Below are positions 22,851 through 33,689 of a stretch of DNA of 64,000 bases, piece by piece; within the stretch, counting starts at the first letter, position 1; every line of letters starts with the position of its first letter. The translations under genes were made by a program, and so were the position numbers. The notes under the pieces are model-generated. The model did not search any database, had not been told where the DNA came from, and worked only from the letters and a program-made list of their open reading frames with translations. Location of the stretch: assembly GCA_963971575.1 (NCBI GenBank), contig OZ020623.1:16122980-16186979 (forward strand), written 5' to 3'. Source of the stretch: Liopterus haemorrhoidalis (lineage: Eukaryota > Arthropoda > Insecta > Coleoptera > Dytiscidae).

Positions 22851-23588
22851 TTAACAAGATAAATAAAACACAAAATTGCTACGCAAAATATCACTTTATT
22901 GTAAAATAATGCGTCTATAGTTTCGCCATACAATGGCATTGTTAAGTATTCAAAAATAAATGAATGTAGAACAGTTAGTATACTACCTTTATATGCTAAC
23001 AATTTAGAAAAATCTAATTAACAAATACCTGGAAGATAAGCGAATAAACTAAATCTTGTTCATTGAGGACCAGTGCGCCCTGCCTCAGATGTTTAAATAT
23101 TTCTAAAGATTCAAGAAGATTTAGTTTATAGCCCTTTTTTACAAAATGTAATGGTTTCAAACATTTAGGATTAACGGAATAACACTTTTTCAGATGGTCA
23201 CTAAAGGTTGACTGATAAATGTCCAGATTAGAATTAAAAGCTCTGTTATGTTCCTTTAATCTAATATTAAAATTTCTTCCTATTTGACCAATATAAAGGG
23301 AACTGCACTCACAAGTCAATTTAAAGACTCCAGACTTAAAAAGGGGTTTAATAGGGTCCTTAGCGTTAAAAAGACAATCAGATATTTTAGAGGGGGGTTT
23401 AAAGGCAATTTTTAAATTGTGTTTTTTGAATAGATTGGCAATTTTATCGGATATAGTACAGTAATATTCTACATTCATTTATTTTTGAACACTTGACAAA
23501 TGCTATTGTATGGCGAAACTATATTCGTATTATTTTACAATAAAGTGATATTTTGCGCAGTAATTTTGTGTTTTATTTATCTTGTTAA
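22851..23588 (-). mobile_element. Penelope-like element fragment with inverted ends
   Basis: About 135 bases at the left (22851-22985) are repeated in inverse orientation at the right (23455-23588), with about 90 percent identity by eye. Between them, on the minus strand, is a GIY-YIG endonuclease frame. The right repeat includes the start of that frame. The reverse-transcriptase part is missing. Penelope-like elements are known for 5' truncation combined with an inverted extra end, which fits. Confidence 0.8.
23014..23478 (-). CDS. Penelope-like GIY-YIG endonuclease domain
   Basis: The 154-residue minus-strand frame is uninterrupted. Residues 1-50 look like the linker after a Penelope RT (ISDKIANLFKKHNLKIAFKP). 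Residues about 50-85 hold the nuclease signature SGVFKLTCECSSLYIGQIGR followed by R-L-K-E-H, and KLNLLESLEIFKHL lies near 118-131. This domain nicks the target DNA in Penelope-like elements. Here the upstream reverse transcriptase is lost, so the frame is a remnant that starts in the inverted repeat. Intactness of the reading frame suggests modest age. Confidence 0.88.
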   Translation of the reverse strand: MNVEYYCTISDKIANLFKKHNLKIAFKPPSKISDCLFNAKDPIKPLFKSGVFKLTCECSSLYIGQIGRNFNIRLKEHNRAFNSNLDIYQSTFSDHLKKCYSVNPKCLKPLHFVKKGYKLNLLESLEIFKHLRQGALVLNEQDLVYSLIFQVFVN

Positions 23589-23708
23589 ATGCAGTTATGT
23601 TTATGTGTATAACTTGAAACCCTAATATCATGAACAATGAAAGCGAATCATAAATTCTATATTAGTTTTTAAAAATAAAAAATACGTATTAGTTCGCCTT
23701 CAGACTCT

Positions 23709-24005
23709 GTGGCAAGTGATGGCCAATGTTTACATTTGTCTAGCTCCGCGTATCGTCAGTACAGATAACACATAACAAGTCACAGCCAACGTACGTTAGG
23801 CTTGGCACTGGTCGACGTTCACTTTCAAGGCGGCATTCTTATAAAGGCGCCTACAAACAGTGTGGTAAGTAAAGGCCAATGTTTACATTTGTCGAGCTTC
23901 GCGTATCGTGTGTACATCAACACAAGTTAGAGCCAACGTAAGTTGAGCTTGGCGCTAACCGATGTTCGCTTCCTAGACGGTATTTTATCATACGTCAAAG
24001 GAGTT
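23709..24005. repeat. Two-copy tandem duplication, about 152-bp period
   Basis: gtggcaagtgatggccaatg at about 23710 recurs as gtggtaagtaaaggccaatg at about 23861. Both are followed by tttacatttgtc, gcgtatcgt, gccaacgta and cttggc in the same order. The copies have diverged by point changes and small gaps. No gene was seen. Confidence 0.75.
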
Positions 24006-24324
24006 TGACTAATGTTGGTGCTAACTTGCATACACATATCGCTATCGTATATATTGTCACTTGTGTGGTTTGATTGAAAGACAACTCCTAGTTTTAACAA
24101 TACAATTTATTAAATATATATCATATTGACAATGTTTTGCTGTTGTATGTAATTGTATGTATAAATCTATCCATGGAGTTGGAGAAGTCCTCGGTCCACC
24201 CCGTGTTGGCTAGGATCGGCTTGGGCCTATCTACAAGGAGGGGGCTGCCCATCAGGGAGTCGAGGAGCCTGGAGAAGCCTTCTCCCACTCACATGGTACT
24301 GCTTGCTTGGCTCACCAGCTGTAC

Positions 24325-25652
24325 CAGTGTTGCCAGATGTACGATTTAAATCGTATTTGTACGATTATTTTTGCATGTGTACGATGTACGACTTCTTGGT
24401 ATCAGATGTACGATTTTTTTGATGTTTTTATTGATGAAACATATTTATTTATATATATTTTTAGTAAGTTAAATATTAATATTATATAATGCGATATATT
24501 GAATATTTTAGCCCTCGGATTTCAAATCGACGCGCTCTTAAATAGAATGGTTTATGTCGCTAAGATCGGGTATGCTCGGGCATATACGAATATTCAAAAA
24601 ATATAAAAAATATATAAAGCTCACTCCTCATTAGTTATACCCTTTTCAAACTAGAACTTTAAGACGAATGAACTTAAAGTTCACCGATGTTTAACATCGG
24701 TTTGCTTTCACACTTGATGTTTAAATCTCTCATCTGTCATCAGCTACAGTAATTTTGTCCTTAAGTTACCGTCAGGAAATTACCAGTTTTGAACTGTCTG
24801 CGCAGACGCACATTTTGAATTATTATAAACAAATATGGATATTTCATTTCATTCTACAATAAAGACATTACAATAAAGAATATATTACACCTCAATTACA
24901 GCTCAATTACTGTAACTCTGTATTTTATTAAACACATTATTAAAATAAATAATTTTATTATAAAAATAAGTATAAACTTCTTATAACGTCGATATAATAC
25001 AGTATTCTTGTTTTTGATAATACAAAATGTTGACAGCACAAATTCAAAGAGTATTTTTTTATAATAGAAATTATGTTGGCAATGCGGACGATGTTTAAGA
25101 CGCAGATCTCTGTCTACAACATCGCTTGTATTTAGACGAGGTCATACGTTTTCACATTAGCGTTTAAAGACACATTCACTTTAACATCCGATCTTAAAGT
25201 TCTAGTGTGAAAAGGGTATAAGAGTACTGTACTCAGTGGAGCACCCAGGGGGGGGGCTCCAAGAAGGATGGAAATACCAAATTTTTTAATTAGCATTATG
25301 GATCTTAGGTAAATATATGGATATGGATTTAAAAGTAGAGATGAGGACCTTCTTTTCTATTCATCACTTGTATTTTACAAGTGAGGACCTTTTTGTCTTT
25401 TTGTCATCGAAGCGAGGAGCTTCACTTTTTTTCTGTCTACCCCCCCCCCCTATACATTTTTTATCCTTTTCTGCTAGTATGATTGTGCAATAGAAAAATA
25501 TATACCTAATAATTTTTAAATTAATTACAAAGCCAATTTTTTGTACGATTATTTTTTAAAAAATACGATTGTTTGTACGATTGTTTTCATGAAAATACGA
25601 TCATTTTGAAGTGTTGGTACGATTTTTTCTTTTTCACCATCTGGCAACACTG
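24325..25652. mobile_element. Non-autonomous hAT inside the solo LTR
   Basis: The ends CAGTGTTGCCAGATG... and ...CATCTGGCAACACTG are 15-base perfect inverted repeats. The 8-bp duplication agctgtac lies at 24317-24324 and 25653-25660. Both ends continue with tacgatt repeats. No transposase is present. It contains the 24638-25218 MITE. In LTR copy 2 the site is uninterrupted (ccagctgtacgag on the complement), which proves the insertion. Confidence 0.95.
24638..25218. mobile_element. MITE nested in the hAT
   Basis: Inverted ends TACCCTTTTCA(A/C)ACTAGAAC of about 32 bases, with TA at both sides (24636-24637, 25219-25220). Cut-and-paste elements of the Tc1/mariner type duplicate TA. No coding sequence. 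Confidence 0.8.
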
Positions 25653-25956
25653 AGCTGTACGAGTATCTGGCGTCAGTGTCTCGGTTGTCACCTTGTGGAC
25701 TGGTACGTATAGAGCAGTTGGATAGATTCCTCTTTCTCGGTACCGTGCGACGTCCATGCATTTGTACTACTGGTTGATCTACTTCCAATATTTATTCGTC
25801 ATGACAAATATTTCCTTATTACGAAAATTCGACGTTTGTATTTCGTAATCAGGTAACATATGTTAGACGCTGGCAAATAGTTTTTTAATCAAACATCTGA
25901 GCATCACAATATCTAGATGTCACAATCCTAACCTAGGATTACCTTTGTGACAATAT

Positions 25957-26537
25957 AACACACACACACTTGTCATCACAGCAGTCGTGTTGTGCTCAAC
26001 ATGCTTAAAGTAAAAGTAATTTTTTATACTTTTAATCTAATATATAAAGTGCAATGTATGTTTGCTTGTGTGTGGGATTGTTGGGTTTCGTCTCATGTCG
26101 TAAGATTTCGTAAAATAAGGTGCATGCCTTGTATTTAACATATATTTTTAGACACTCTGTATGCAAGCTGTTCAATATAACCGGCGCGCAATCGTTTAAA
26201 ACAGAGCACGTTTTAAGCGTGTACTTTAAATTAAAAGTTTTTATCTGTAATTTAGTGCTCTACTTTCGTACGAGTGTATGCACGGCATTTTTTAATGGTA
26301 TCGATTTTATTCTGTACAGGAATATTGTACGAATACTAAATATATATATGTGTACTGTTCTAATACCACTGGGTTCGTTCTTTAAGACTTTCAAACGGAA
26401 ACGAAATATATTTTAAAGTTGGGATGCCATTTTTTTTCGTAATTAACTGTATACGTAGGATTACTACGTATATTTTGGCCAGAAAAAAAATCGTTGTGTC
26501 AGTTATTACATTGAACACACTACCGTTCAATGCTACG
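25957..26537. other. No recognised feature
   Basis: Unassigned AT-rich sequence. The open frame at 26120-26416 has no recognisable similarity. Confidence 0.45.
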
Positions 26538-26882
26538 AAAATGCGCCTTGTCACACAGCAATTTCAATAAACGAGTTTTTGGCCAGTAAAAACATTCCTG
26601 TGGCTCTTCAGCTTCCTGATTCGCCTGACTTTTTCCTCTTCCCAACATTGAAACATCACCTCAAGGGACGACATTTTGGGACACTCGAAAACATTCAAAC
26701 GTCCGTAACCAACCAGCTGAAAACTATTCCAGTATCTGAGTTCCAGCACTGCTATGAGGATTGGAAGAATGGTCTCCAGCACTGTTTGGCTTCCCAAGGA
26801 AGTTATTTTTAGGGAGACAATATTGAATTGCATGTAAAAAATGTATTAAAAATCAGCCCGTTTACTTGATTTACACACCTTG
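26538..26882 (+). mobile_element. Mariner family M1, copy C, 3' fragment
   Basis: It starts abruptly in the transposase at atgcgccttgtcac. It continues through the VFLLPTLKHHLKGRHFG-like end with FQHCYEDWKNGLQHC and YF (26579-26812), and ends with the family terminal repeat (cccgtttacttgatttacac). The 5' two thirds, including two catalytic aspartates, are missing. Confidence 0.85.
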
Positions 26883-27183
26883 TAGTTTGTCACGGTTCCT
26901 GGGAAATATTTTAATTTCATTAATTTCCCTTAGAAATTCAAACGAGGAAATAATTGAATTTCTGGATGTTACTTTTCTTTGGAACCACTAACCCAGTACG
27001 AGGTTTGAGACTTGAAGGGTGTGGGGTAAAACTATCAAGGTCTTATTTATTTTTACTTGCCCGACCTTAATATATAAGGGGCAAGTATTGTAATCGCGAA
27101 CATTTTCGATGTCGAGATTTTGACTGATGACCACGTTTCATGGTCCAGGGAATCCAAAAAACCTATTTTCGAAGCGCCGTCCG

Positions 27184-27240
27184 TATGTGTGTGTGTCTGT
27201 GTGTGTGTGTGTGTCTGTGTGTCTGTGTGTGTGTCTGTAT
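27184..27240. repeat. (GT)n microsatellite in the left arm
   Basis: Runs of tg with occasional tc. A complementary (CA)n run, 32990-33030, lies at the matching place in the right arm. Confidence 0.9.
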
Positions 27241-27345
27241 GTATACACGATAACTCAAGAACGGTTCAACTTAGAGAATTCGTTTTGGTACTAAAAAATT
27301 CTCCTATTAAATGGGAAGAACCCTATTGTTTTTTATAAAGATCGT

Positions 27346-27599
27346 TTGAATAGAAATGGGAGTTTACTCGTGTCGATTTTAAGATTTTTGCGAATATTTA
27401 GCAACAGAAAAATATTTCGAAAAAATTTATTGAACAAAAGTTACTATAAATGCAATAACTAATAACTTTTATTTGAGATGTTTTTTGATAAAACGAAAAA
27501 TTTTCAAAATTTTTTGTAAAATTATTTAAAATTTTTCCAAGTCTCAATTTTTTCATATTTATATGTAACGTTTCCATGGTCATGATAATTAATTCGTAA
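27346..27599. repeat. Dispersed repeat segment, second copy at 38265-38480
   Basis: Starting at gtttactcgtgtcg (about 27362), this segment is collinear with 38270-38480: ttttaagatttttgcgaata, caacagaaaaa, acttttatttga and ttttttgata occur in both. It is absent from the right arm of the 6.1-kb structure. No coding sequence was seen. Confidence 0.7.
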
Positions 27600-28155
27600 C
27601 AAGTCAACCAAGCCTTGGACAAAAATTTGTATAGAACATAATTTGATGTATTTTTGAAAATTTATCTAAATATTAAAAAAAAAAAAAAAAATTAAATTAA
27701 TTTTTTTTTTTTTTTGGGAGGGTAAGTCTATCGGAGGTTTCCCTTCGCCACTGGTTTTTATTTTAGGGCGCCATTCCTCTAACCAAAGAAAGGTGGGAGC
27801 ACTTTAGATACAATAACAAAAAAATATATACTAAAATTGAAAATTGACTAGATTGCGAATAGGCCACTCTCTCATTACCCATAAACACCTCATGCAGAAA
27901 AAAGAACAGGAAATATGCCAAACATGTAACAGCCCAATAACTGTTAAACATATTCTCATTGAATGTGTGAAGTACACTAGAGAAAGAGCCCAAAACAACA
28001 TCCCAAACTCCTTGGAAGAGGCCTTATCGAACAATATGGAAGCTACAGCCAATATTTTAAAATATCTAGAAGACATTAACCTATCAAATAAAATATAGGA
28101 AACAATGTAATGAACTTTTACTGTAAAATCTTTTACTGTGTGTATTATGTGTGTA

Positions 28156-29070
28156 TAGGGTTGCCAGGCGTCCGGATAAAGCAGGACATAGTTAGGCTTT
28201 TTGATTGCGTGTCCGGCCAAAATAAACGGTGTCCGGCTTGTCCGGCTTTTGTTAGGCTTTTTACATTTCGCAAACGAGCGAGCGCCGTTTTCTGAACAAT
28301 AACAAAGAGAACGTTAATTTCAAGAAGCTGTTAGCACACAAGAAATGGGTAGCCTACTTTAAATCGATGAGTAATCAAGATTGCTTTTCAGAATTCCTAA
28401 CTATTTGTCAGTATTACTTTGCGATCCCAGGACATAACGCAAACGTTGAAAGAGTTTTTTCCTTGATAGGTCAGCAATGGTCAAATGGTCAACAGAGTAC
28501 ATGTTAACACTGTAGCTAAAATGTTGGTAGTAGAATTTAATTTAAAACATTTGACGTGTAAGGATTTTTACAACTGCATTTTGAAAGAAACTGAGCTTTT
28601 AAAGCAGATTTCTGCCAACCAAAAATATGAATAATTATTTTTATTGTTTAACTTAAAGTTTTGTTTTGTTTAGATTGTTTTTTTATTTTGTTTTGCTTTG
28701 GGAAGTAATGGCAAGTAAATAAGACTTATTTGTGCAATTGCCTTTATTTAATTTAAGAAGAATTTAAATATGTTGATAAATGTTTATCTAGAATCTAATT
28801 TTGACTGATGACTTTATTTGACTGATTAATAATAAATTATTTAGACTGATTTGGCGTTTTATTTATTTTTTATTTATTTTTCATTAGAATTTAACAAGAT
28901 TTATGGTAATAATCAAAAAAGCTTGATTCTACATAAAAAAAATTTGTCGTACCTATTAATACTGAGATACAAAATCCTCAATAATGTAGGGTGTCCGACT
29001 TTTTTACCCAAACGTCCAGCCAAACTGGCTGGTCTGTTCAGCTATTAGGTTTGGCGACCTGGCAACCCTA
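28156..29070 (+). mobile_element. hAT element with transposase C-terminal remnant
   Basis: TAGGGTTGCCAGG... and ...CCTGGCAACCCTA form the inverted ends. The 8-bp duplication tgtgtgta lies at 28148-28155 and 29071-29078. About 28320-28635 encodes the end of the transposase. The sequence between and the remaining right half are AT-rich and non-coding. Confidence 0.93.
28320..28635 (+). pseudogene. hAT transposase dimerisation domain, frameshifted
   Basis: The pieces read KKLLAHKKWVAYF, then FLTICQYYFAIPGHNANVER and VFSLIGQQW. These are the conserved signature of the hAT C-terminal dimerisation region (Dimer_Tnp_hAT, typically with N-A-x-x-E-R-x-F-S). After QQW the frame shifts, and the rest (FNLKHLTCKDFYN, ELLKQISANQKY) reads in another frame. 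The catalytic DDE part is absent. A dead fragment inside its own element. Confidence 0.85.
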
Positions 29071-29246
29071 TGTGTGTATATAATTTACTGTGTGTATAAT
29101 TTTATGTAACTCAAAATTCCTGCTTACATCTAAGTATAATGAACTTAAAATTTAATGTAATATTTGAAACTGTTACGGGGTGTTAATGACCATGTAGTTG
29201 ATAAACCCCAAAATAAACTTTAATTAAAAAAAAAAAAAAATTGAAA

Positions 29247-30689
29247 GTATAAATGATGGGGTAATTTATTTTCACGGCCAATTATTGTAACATATTTACA
29301 GTAATAAATTGAGTATAAATAAAATAAACTAATGCAAATTTGTAGCCACAATTAAAATTAACGCAATTTACAACTTAAACTAACTTAACCTAAGATACGT
29401 TACAATAATTGGGAAACTTGATAAATTTTGAGATGAAATCCAAATAGACCAAAACGATAAACATACGTTATCCAGATTCCTCAAATTAAATTTTGCAGAT
29501 GGTTTCCAGAAATAAAATTATTAAATATCCAATACCAAAAACGCCGTTTGATAATACGGTGTTTATTACAATTATATGTTTTTTTTTTTAATTTAAAATG
29601 GGGACAATTTCCGTCTTACGGCTTCCTATATTAATTATGAACTTCGCACAATGCGGCTGAATCAATTTAATATTCAAAATTTCATAGATTCAGTTTGTCT
29701 TTAATAATTAATACCTCCAAAAAAAAAAAAAAAAATAGTACAAAACCTTCCAAACAGATTCGTTTGGTTTTATTTATCGCCACTCTCAAACGTCGGTTCC
29801 ATAGCAACTTTAATAATCTTATTACAAATTTATCTAAACTTCTAAAATTTCACGTGACAAGTTGTTATTCATATTATTGTTATGAGTCATTACATATGTA
29901 TGTTAGTTAAAATTTTTGTTGTACAGCAACAATAGATATTTGAGTTATATTCATTACACATCACAAAACCACTAGTCTTTAATAATATAAAGCTATCCCT
30001 AACTGAAAATCACAAATGTTAACAATGAAAGGGTAAGATTTGGTTGACTGAACTAATTCTACCAACTAAATGGACAACATTCTACGAACATTCACAACGA
30101 TATGCTAAATTTGAGAGCAACCATTCGACAGATTCGGTCAGTTAGTTCAACCAAATACATTCATTTGAAAACCCCACTTTATAGAATGATTACAGGACAA
30201 ATTCTAATGACAGTAACTATATGGTTTTCCAAAAAGTTTCTTTAAACCATAGACAAATCTACTCATTTGTATCTAAGTATCTAAGTCAGATACTTAGTCT
30301 CTGACCCATAAATATATTCTATGTAGCTTTATAAATGGGTCAAGCTAAAATTCCAGTCAAAAAATATTTGTGAAAGAGTTTCCAAACGAAACCTAAACGA
30401 AACCTGTTGTCACTGATAATTTCAAGAAAGTGCGTTAAATATGAACGGAAGACGTGGATTTCGTTTTCCCACTCGCACAAATAAGGTTCTAACTTTAGAA
30501 TTACTTAACCGATTTTAATAAATGATAGCCGAAAACCTGATCAGATGATGTGGCTAAAGATAGAAAGAAAAAAAAAACCTGAAAATCGGATCAGCAGTAC
30601 TTAACTGATAAGCACACATACAGACAGACAGACAGACATACTGACAGACAGACATAGAGAGACGTTGCCTTTTATATACCTTATATAGA
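29247..30689. other. Unassigned core of the 6.1-kb structure
   Basis: No gene was recognised. Small inverted repeats occur: ccaattattgtaac (29281) against gttacaataattgg (29399), and tttggttgactgaactaa (30046) against ttagttcaaccaaa (30148). A (CAGA)n microsatellite lies at 30621-30652. None defines an element with certainty. Confidence 0.45.
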
Positions 30690-31800
30690 AATACTTACTT
30701 ACTTAATCCTGAAGCCTTTCTAGCATGTGGCGTAAGGCCGCATTCAGAGCTCTTTAAATTAACACATTGTAGACTATTCGTTGTCATGTTGTGCGTTATG
30801 TTTTTATACATTGTTTTAACGTTCGACGTACCGTTTACAGCAGTTAGAAATTAGTGGGTTACGAATAGTCCGACATGTGTGTGTCTTTAACCAACTACAT
30901 GGCTTCGTAAAATATTTTCTATCTATTATCATTTTTATAATTCTGCTGTCCTAGATTTTAACTAACTAAACCTAAACTAATTACCTAAACTGATCATATT
31001 TACTGTCCGTCTTTGTAATTTTCAGCAAGATTTTTTAATGATGACATTATGCTAGGTTTTGTAAAGGCATATAATAATTATGGTGTCTCCAATAGACTGA
31101 GATAGCCAATGTGTTTATATGTCTGTCTCATTAAAACAACTCACAAGCTATAAGTTTTGAAAATTATCCACAATCGACAAGGAGCAACATATTAAATTTT
31201 GAGGTCTGAATGGTTTATCACGTTACCATATGACAAGCTTGTTAATAACAACCAACAGAGTAAAAACCGTAATCTACAGTTTATTGATTTAAGAGCTCTG
31301 AATGCGGCTTAAGGCTATAGTCGAGATACTTATTTTATAGTGTTGTTCTCCATACTTCTTTCCATCGTGTACTGTTATTTATATGTTTTCTAATCTACTC
31401 CCACTTTACACCTCTCTTCGTTGCAGTTTCTTTTGTTTCTTTATTTCAGGTTTTTCTCGGTCTTCCTGGTCTTACTTTCTTTACTGTTCTTGCTTCAAAA
31501 ACTCTTTTTACTATTTTGTCTTCACTCATTCGGTGTATATGTCTCAGCCATCTTAGCTGTCCTTCTATTAAGGTCTCTATTGGCTTTGTGTCTAGTTTTT
31601 CTCTAAATACTTCATTTCTTATTCTGTCCAATTTTGTTTTATCATACATTTTCGTTAAAAATCTCATTTTGAAGCTTCTTATTTTGGACCTGTGCATCTC
31701 TGTGATGGTCCAGAATTCTGAGGCGATTGTGAAAATCGGTACTGTCACCTGTTTGAAGACCTTGATGTTGGTTGGTATTTATCTTTTACTTAGGAAACCA
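30690..31800 (-). mobile_element. Non-LTR ORF2 C-terminal fragment, split by a Harbinger-like MITE
   Basis: On the minus strand, 31748-31446 encodes SFKMRFLTKMYDKTKLDRIR, EGQLRWLRHIHRMSEDKIVK and VRPGRPRKT. About 31440-31340 continues frameshifted as KRGVKWEQIRKHI and WKEVWR. This is the conserved ORF2 tail of a common arthropod non-LTR group. It continues to a (taag)n-like 3' end at 30690. The Harbinger-like element 30736-31309 sits in its 3' UTR. RT motifs are missing. Confidence 0.8.
30736..31309 (+). mobile_element. PIF/Harbinger-like element, copy 2
   Basis: Collinear with 10763-11348 over the whole length with scattered substitutions and small indels, in the same orientation. TAA lies at both sides (30733-30735, 31310-31312), a three-base TWA duplication. 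The short frame present in copy 1 is broken here. Confidence 0.87.
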
Positions 31801-32056
31801 GTGGCGAAAGGAGACCTACACTAGACTAGCCCTCCCATAAAAAAATAATAAAAAAAAAATATTTAAAAAAAATAAAATAAAAAACGATTTAGGTAAACCT
31901 TCAAAAATATATCAAATTATGTTCTATACAAATTTTTGTCCAAGGCTTGGTTTACTAGTTTACTTCCGTTTCCGGTTTCGGACTCATAAAAAACAATAGT
32001 GTTCTTTCTAATTAATAGGATAATTTTTTAGTACCAGAACTAACTCTCTAACTTAA

Positions 32057-32962
32057 GGGGGGGGGGGGATGGTATTTTTGATGATTTTTTTTCAATTTTT
32101 TTTTTCATTTTCTTATTCGATTGTATATATCTTCAAGAGTATCCCATTAAAATTTCAAGTTAATCGGAGCAAAATTGACTGAGATATACTCATTTTAATA
32201 CTAGTACCTATTATTTGTTTTTTCGCGCCTATCGTATGTATATCAGCTTTATCAGGCTTTAATATCGATATCATCTGCTTTATACTCTTAGAGAGGCGAC
32301 TCGTGTCGAATATCTTTGATACATATATTGAAATATACTTGTATATAAGCTATATATGTGTGTTGTACCGGTATATTATTTTTGAGCAGTTATACACATT
32401 CTTTATTTTTAAACGCGTTTTCTGAAAAATAGCTTTTTTTGATGCGGTGTACATCATAACTCAAAAACTAATGAATGGATCTTTCTGAAATTTTGCACAC
32501 TTCTTTATAAATCATTTTACTAGGACGTTGAGTTTTTGCTTTTATTTTGAATATTTTGTTTTATTACCATTTTTCCGATTACCAAACACGTTTTTTTACG
32601 TTTTTTTCGATTTTTTGACTTTAAAGTCGTACCAAAAATTTAAAACTCAATTTAATAAAAAAAACTCGACGTCACTACCTGAAGAAACTTTTAAACTAAC
32701 CAAAACTTTTTGAATTATATGTTTCAGATGATTGTCACTAGATATCGTGTACACCGCAAATCAATTTTTTTTGGAGTGTTGACTAAAAAATGACGCCAAT
32801 GGCTCATTTTTCAATATTTTTCAATAAAAATTTAACGCAATACTCTTCAAGTGTTGTTCTTTAAGATAGACTTTCACCCATTTAGATTACCTTTACCAGC
32901 TTTCCACAAATCGTTCTTAAAAGTATGCTTAAAAAATGCAAAATTAACCATACCCCCCCCCC
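32057..32962. mobile_element. TTAA-flanked element ending in G/C runs
   Basis: TTAA at 32053-32056 and 32963-32966. The left end is twelve G followed by atggta; the right end is the complement pattern taaccata then ten C. The left arm of the enclosing structure (27262-27275) shows the empty site. No coding region was seen. TTAA use suggests piggyBac or Kolobok mobilisation; poly-G ends are unusual. Confidence 0.78.
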
Positions 32963-33169
32963 TTAAACCGTTCTTGAGTTATCGTAAATACACACACACA
33001 GACACACACACACACACAGGCACACACACATACGGACGGCACTTCGAAAATAGGTTTTTGGATTCCTTGGACCATGTAACGTGGTCATCAGTCAAAATCT
33101 CGACATCGAAAATTTTCGCGATTAAAATACTTGCCCCTTATATATTAAGGTCGGGCAAGTAAAAAATAA

Positions 33170-33685
33170 TAAATATAGAATATATAGAGATAGGGCTAAA
33201 ATGCCATGATTTTGTACCTTTGTACGAGAACGATGTGGCAAGAAAAAGAAATAAACCTCGAATTTTATTAAAAGAATTTATTTCACTAGCTTTAGAGCTA
33301 AATAGTAAAAGCTTTGAACTTTCAATAAAACTTTTACAAGTAATATATTACAAAGTTTTAAAATTAATATGCTGCTATTTGAAAACGTGCCTCTACGTTT
33401 TCTTTGATAGAAACGGATCCTTTTTAATTTCCGGTGTATTGTGTTCTTTACGAATAATAACTTATATTATAGAAATATATTTAAAACAAAGAACATCATG
33501 ATCCTTTGTCTTATATTGTCATTCAAAAAGAAGAATCAACCGGGATTTAAAATGAATTCTTACACCGGGAAAATTATTAATATAATTTAGGTTCAGATTT
33601 TAGGGCACTGAGAATAATATTTGTGTTAATGGAAAGGGTTTAAACGTAAAGGCAGGGATGACGCTATCCTGGGGTGCATTCCACC
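33170..33685. other. No recognised gene
   Basis: The 93-codon frame at 33220-33501 has no recognisable motif and ordinary AT-rich composition. I treat it as chance. Confidence 0.4.
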
Positions 33686-33689
33686 TGGG

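Larger units (their letters stand above)
24055..25952 (-). mobile_element. Solo LTR (family L1), copy 1, carrying a hAT
   Basis: The LTR reads on the minus strand from TGTCACAAAGG (25952) to CACAAGTGACA (24055). ATAT lies on both sides (24051-24054, 25953-25956). Without the hAT and its duplication it is about 562 bases, matching copy 2 at 46593-48451 (about 559). ATAT targeting and four-base duplication are known for the 17.6/297 group of Ty3/gypsy elements. No internal region is attached, so the copy arose by LTR-LTR recombination. Confidence 0.88.
27843..29239 (+). mobile_element. 5'-truncated non-LTR element with hAT in its 3' UTR
   Basis: attgaaa lies on both sides (27836-27842, 29240-29246), and the element ends in a run of about 15 A. 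The coding part, about 27843-28098, encodes LTRLRIGHSLITHKHLM, then CQTCNSPITVKHILIEC and KYLEDINL. This is the region after the RNase H domain of Jockey/I-like ORF2 with its cysteine-histidine motif. RT and endonuclease are missing. A hAT (28156-29070) lies in the 3' UTR. A sister copy is at 53434-54084. Confidence 0.85.
27049..33166. repeat. 6.1-kb structure with long inverted arms
   Basis: Four blocks of the left arm recur in reverse order and inverted on the right: 27049-27250 with 32980-33166, 27262-27345 with 31980-32063, 27600-27665 with 31893-31960, and 27715-27775 with 31785-31850. Examples are acttgcccgaccttaatata at the outer edge and ttggtactaaaaaatt in block two. The core holds non-LTR, hAT and Harbinger-like insertions. 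No transposase belonging to the structure itself was found. Confidence 0.75.

Noticed and set aside
25225..25480. Separate hAT-like element beginning cagtggagcacccagggggg
   Set aside because: The start resembles a widespread hAT end, but no matching right end with cactg or 8-bp duplication was found; it may be internal sequence of the enclosing hAT.
30621..30652. CRISPR-like array
   Set aside because: This and 37141-37206 are simple (CAGA)n microsatellites with no spacers; the window is eukaryotic.
33220..33501. 93-codon frame as a host gene
   Set aside because: No recognisable motif, no splice or promoter context, and AT-rich composition that makes chance frames of this length common.
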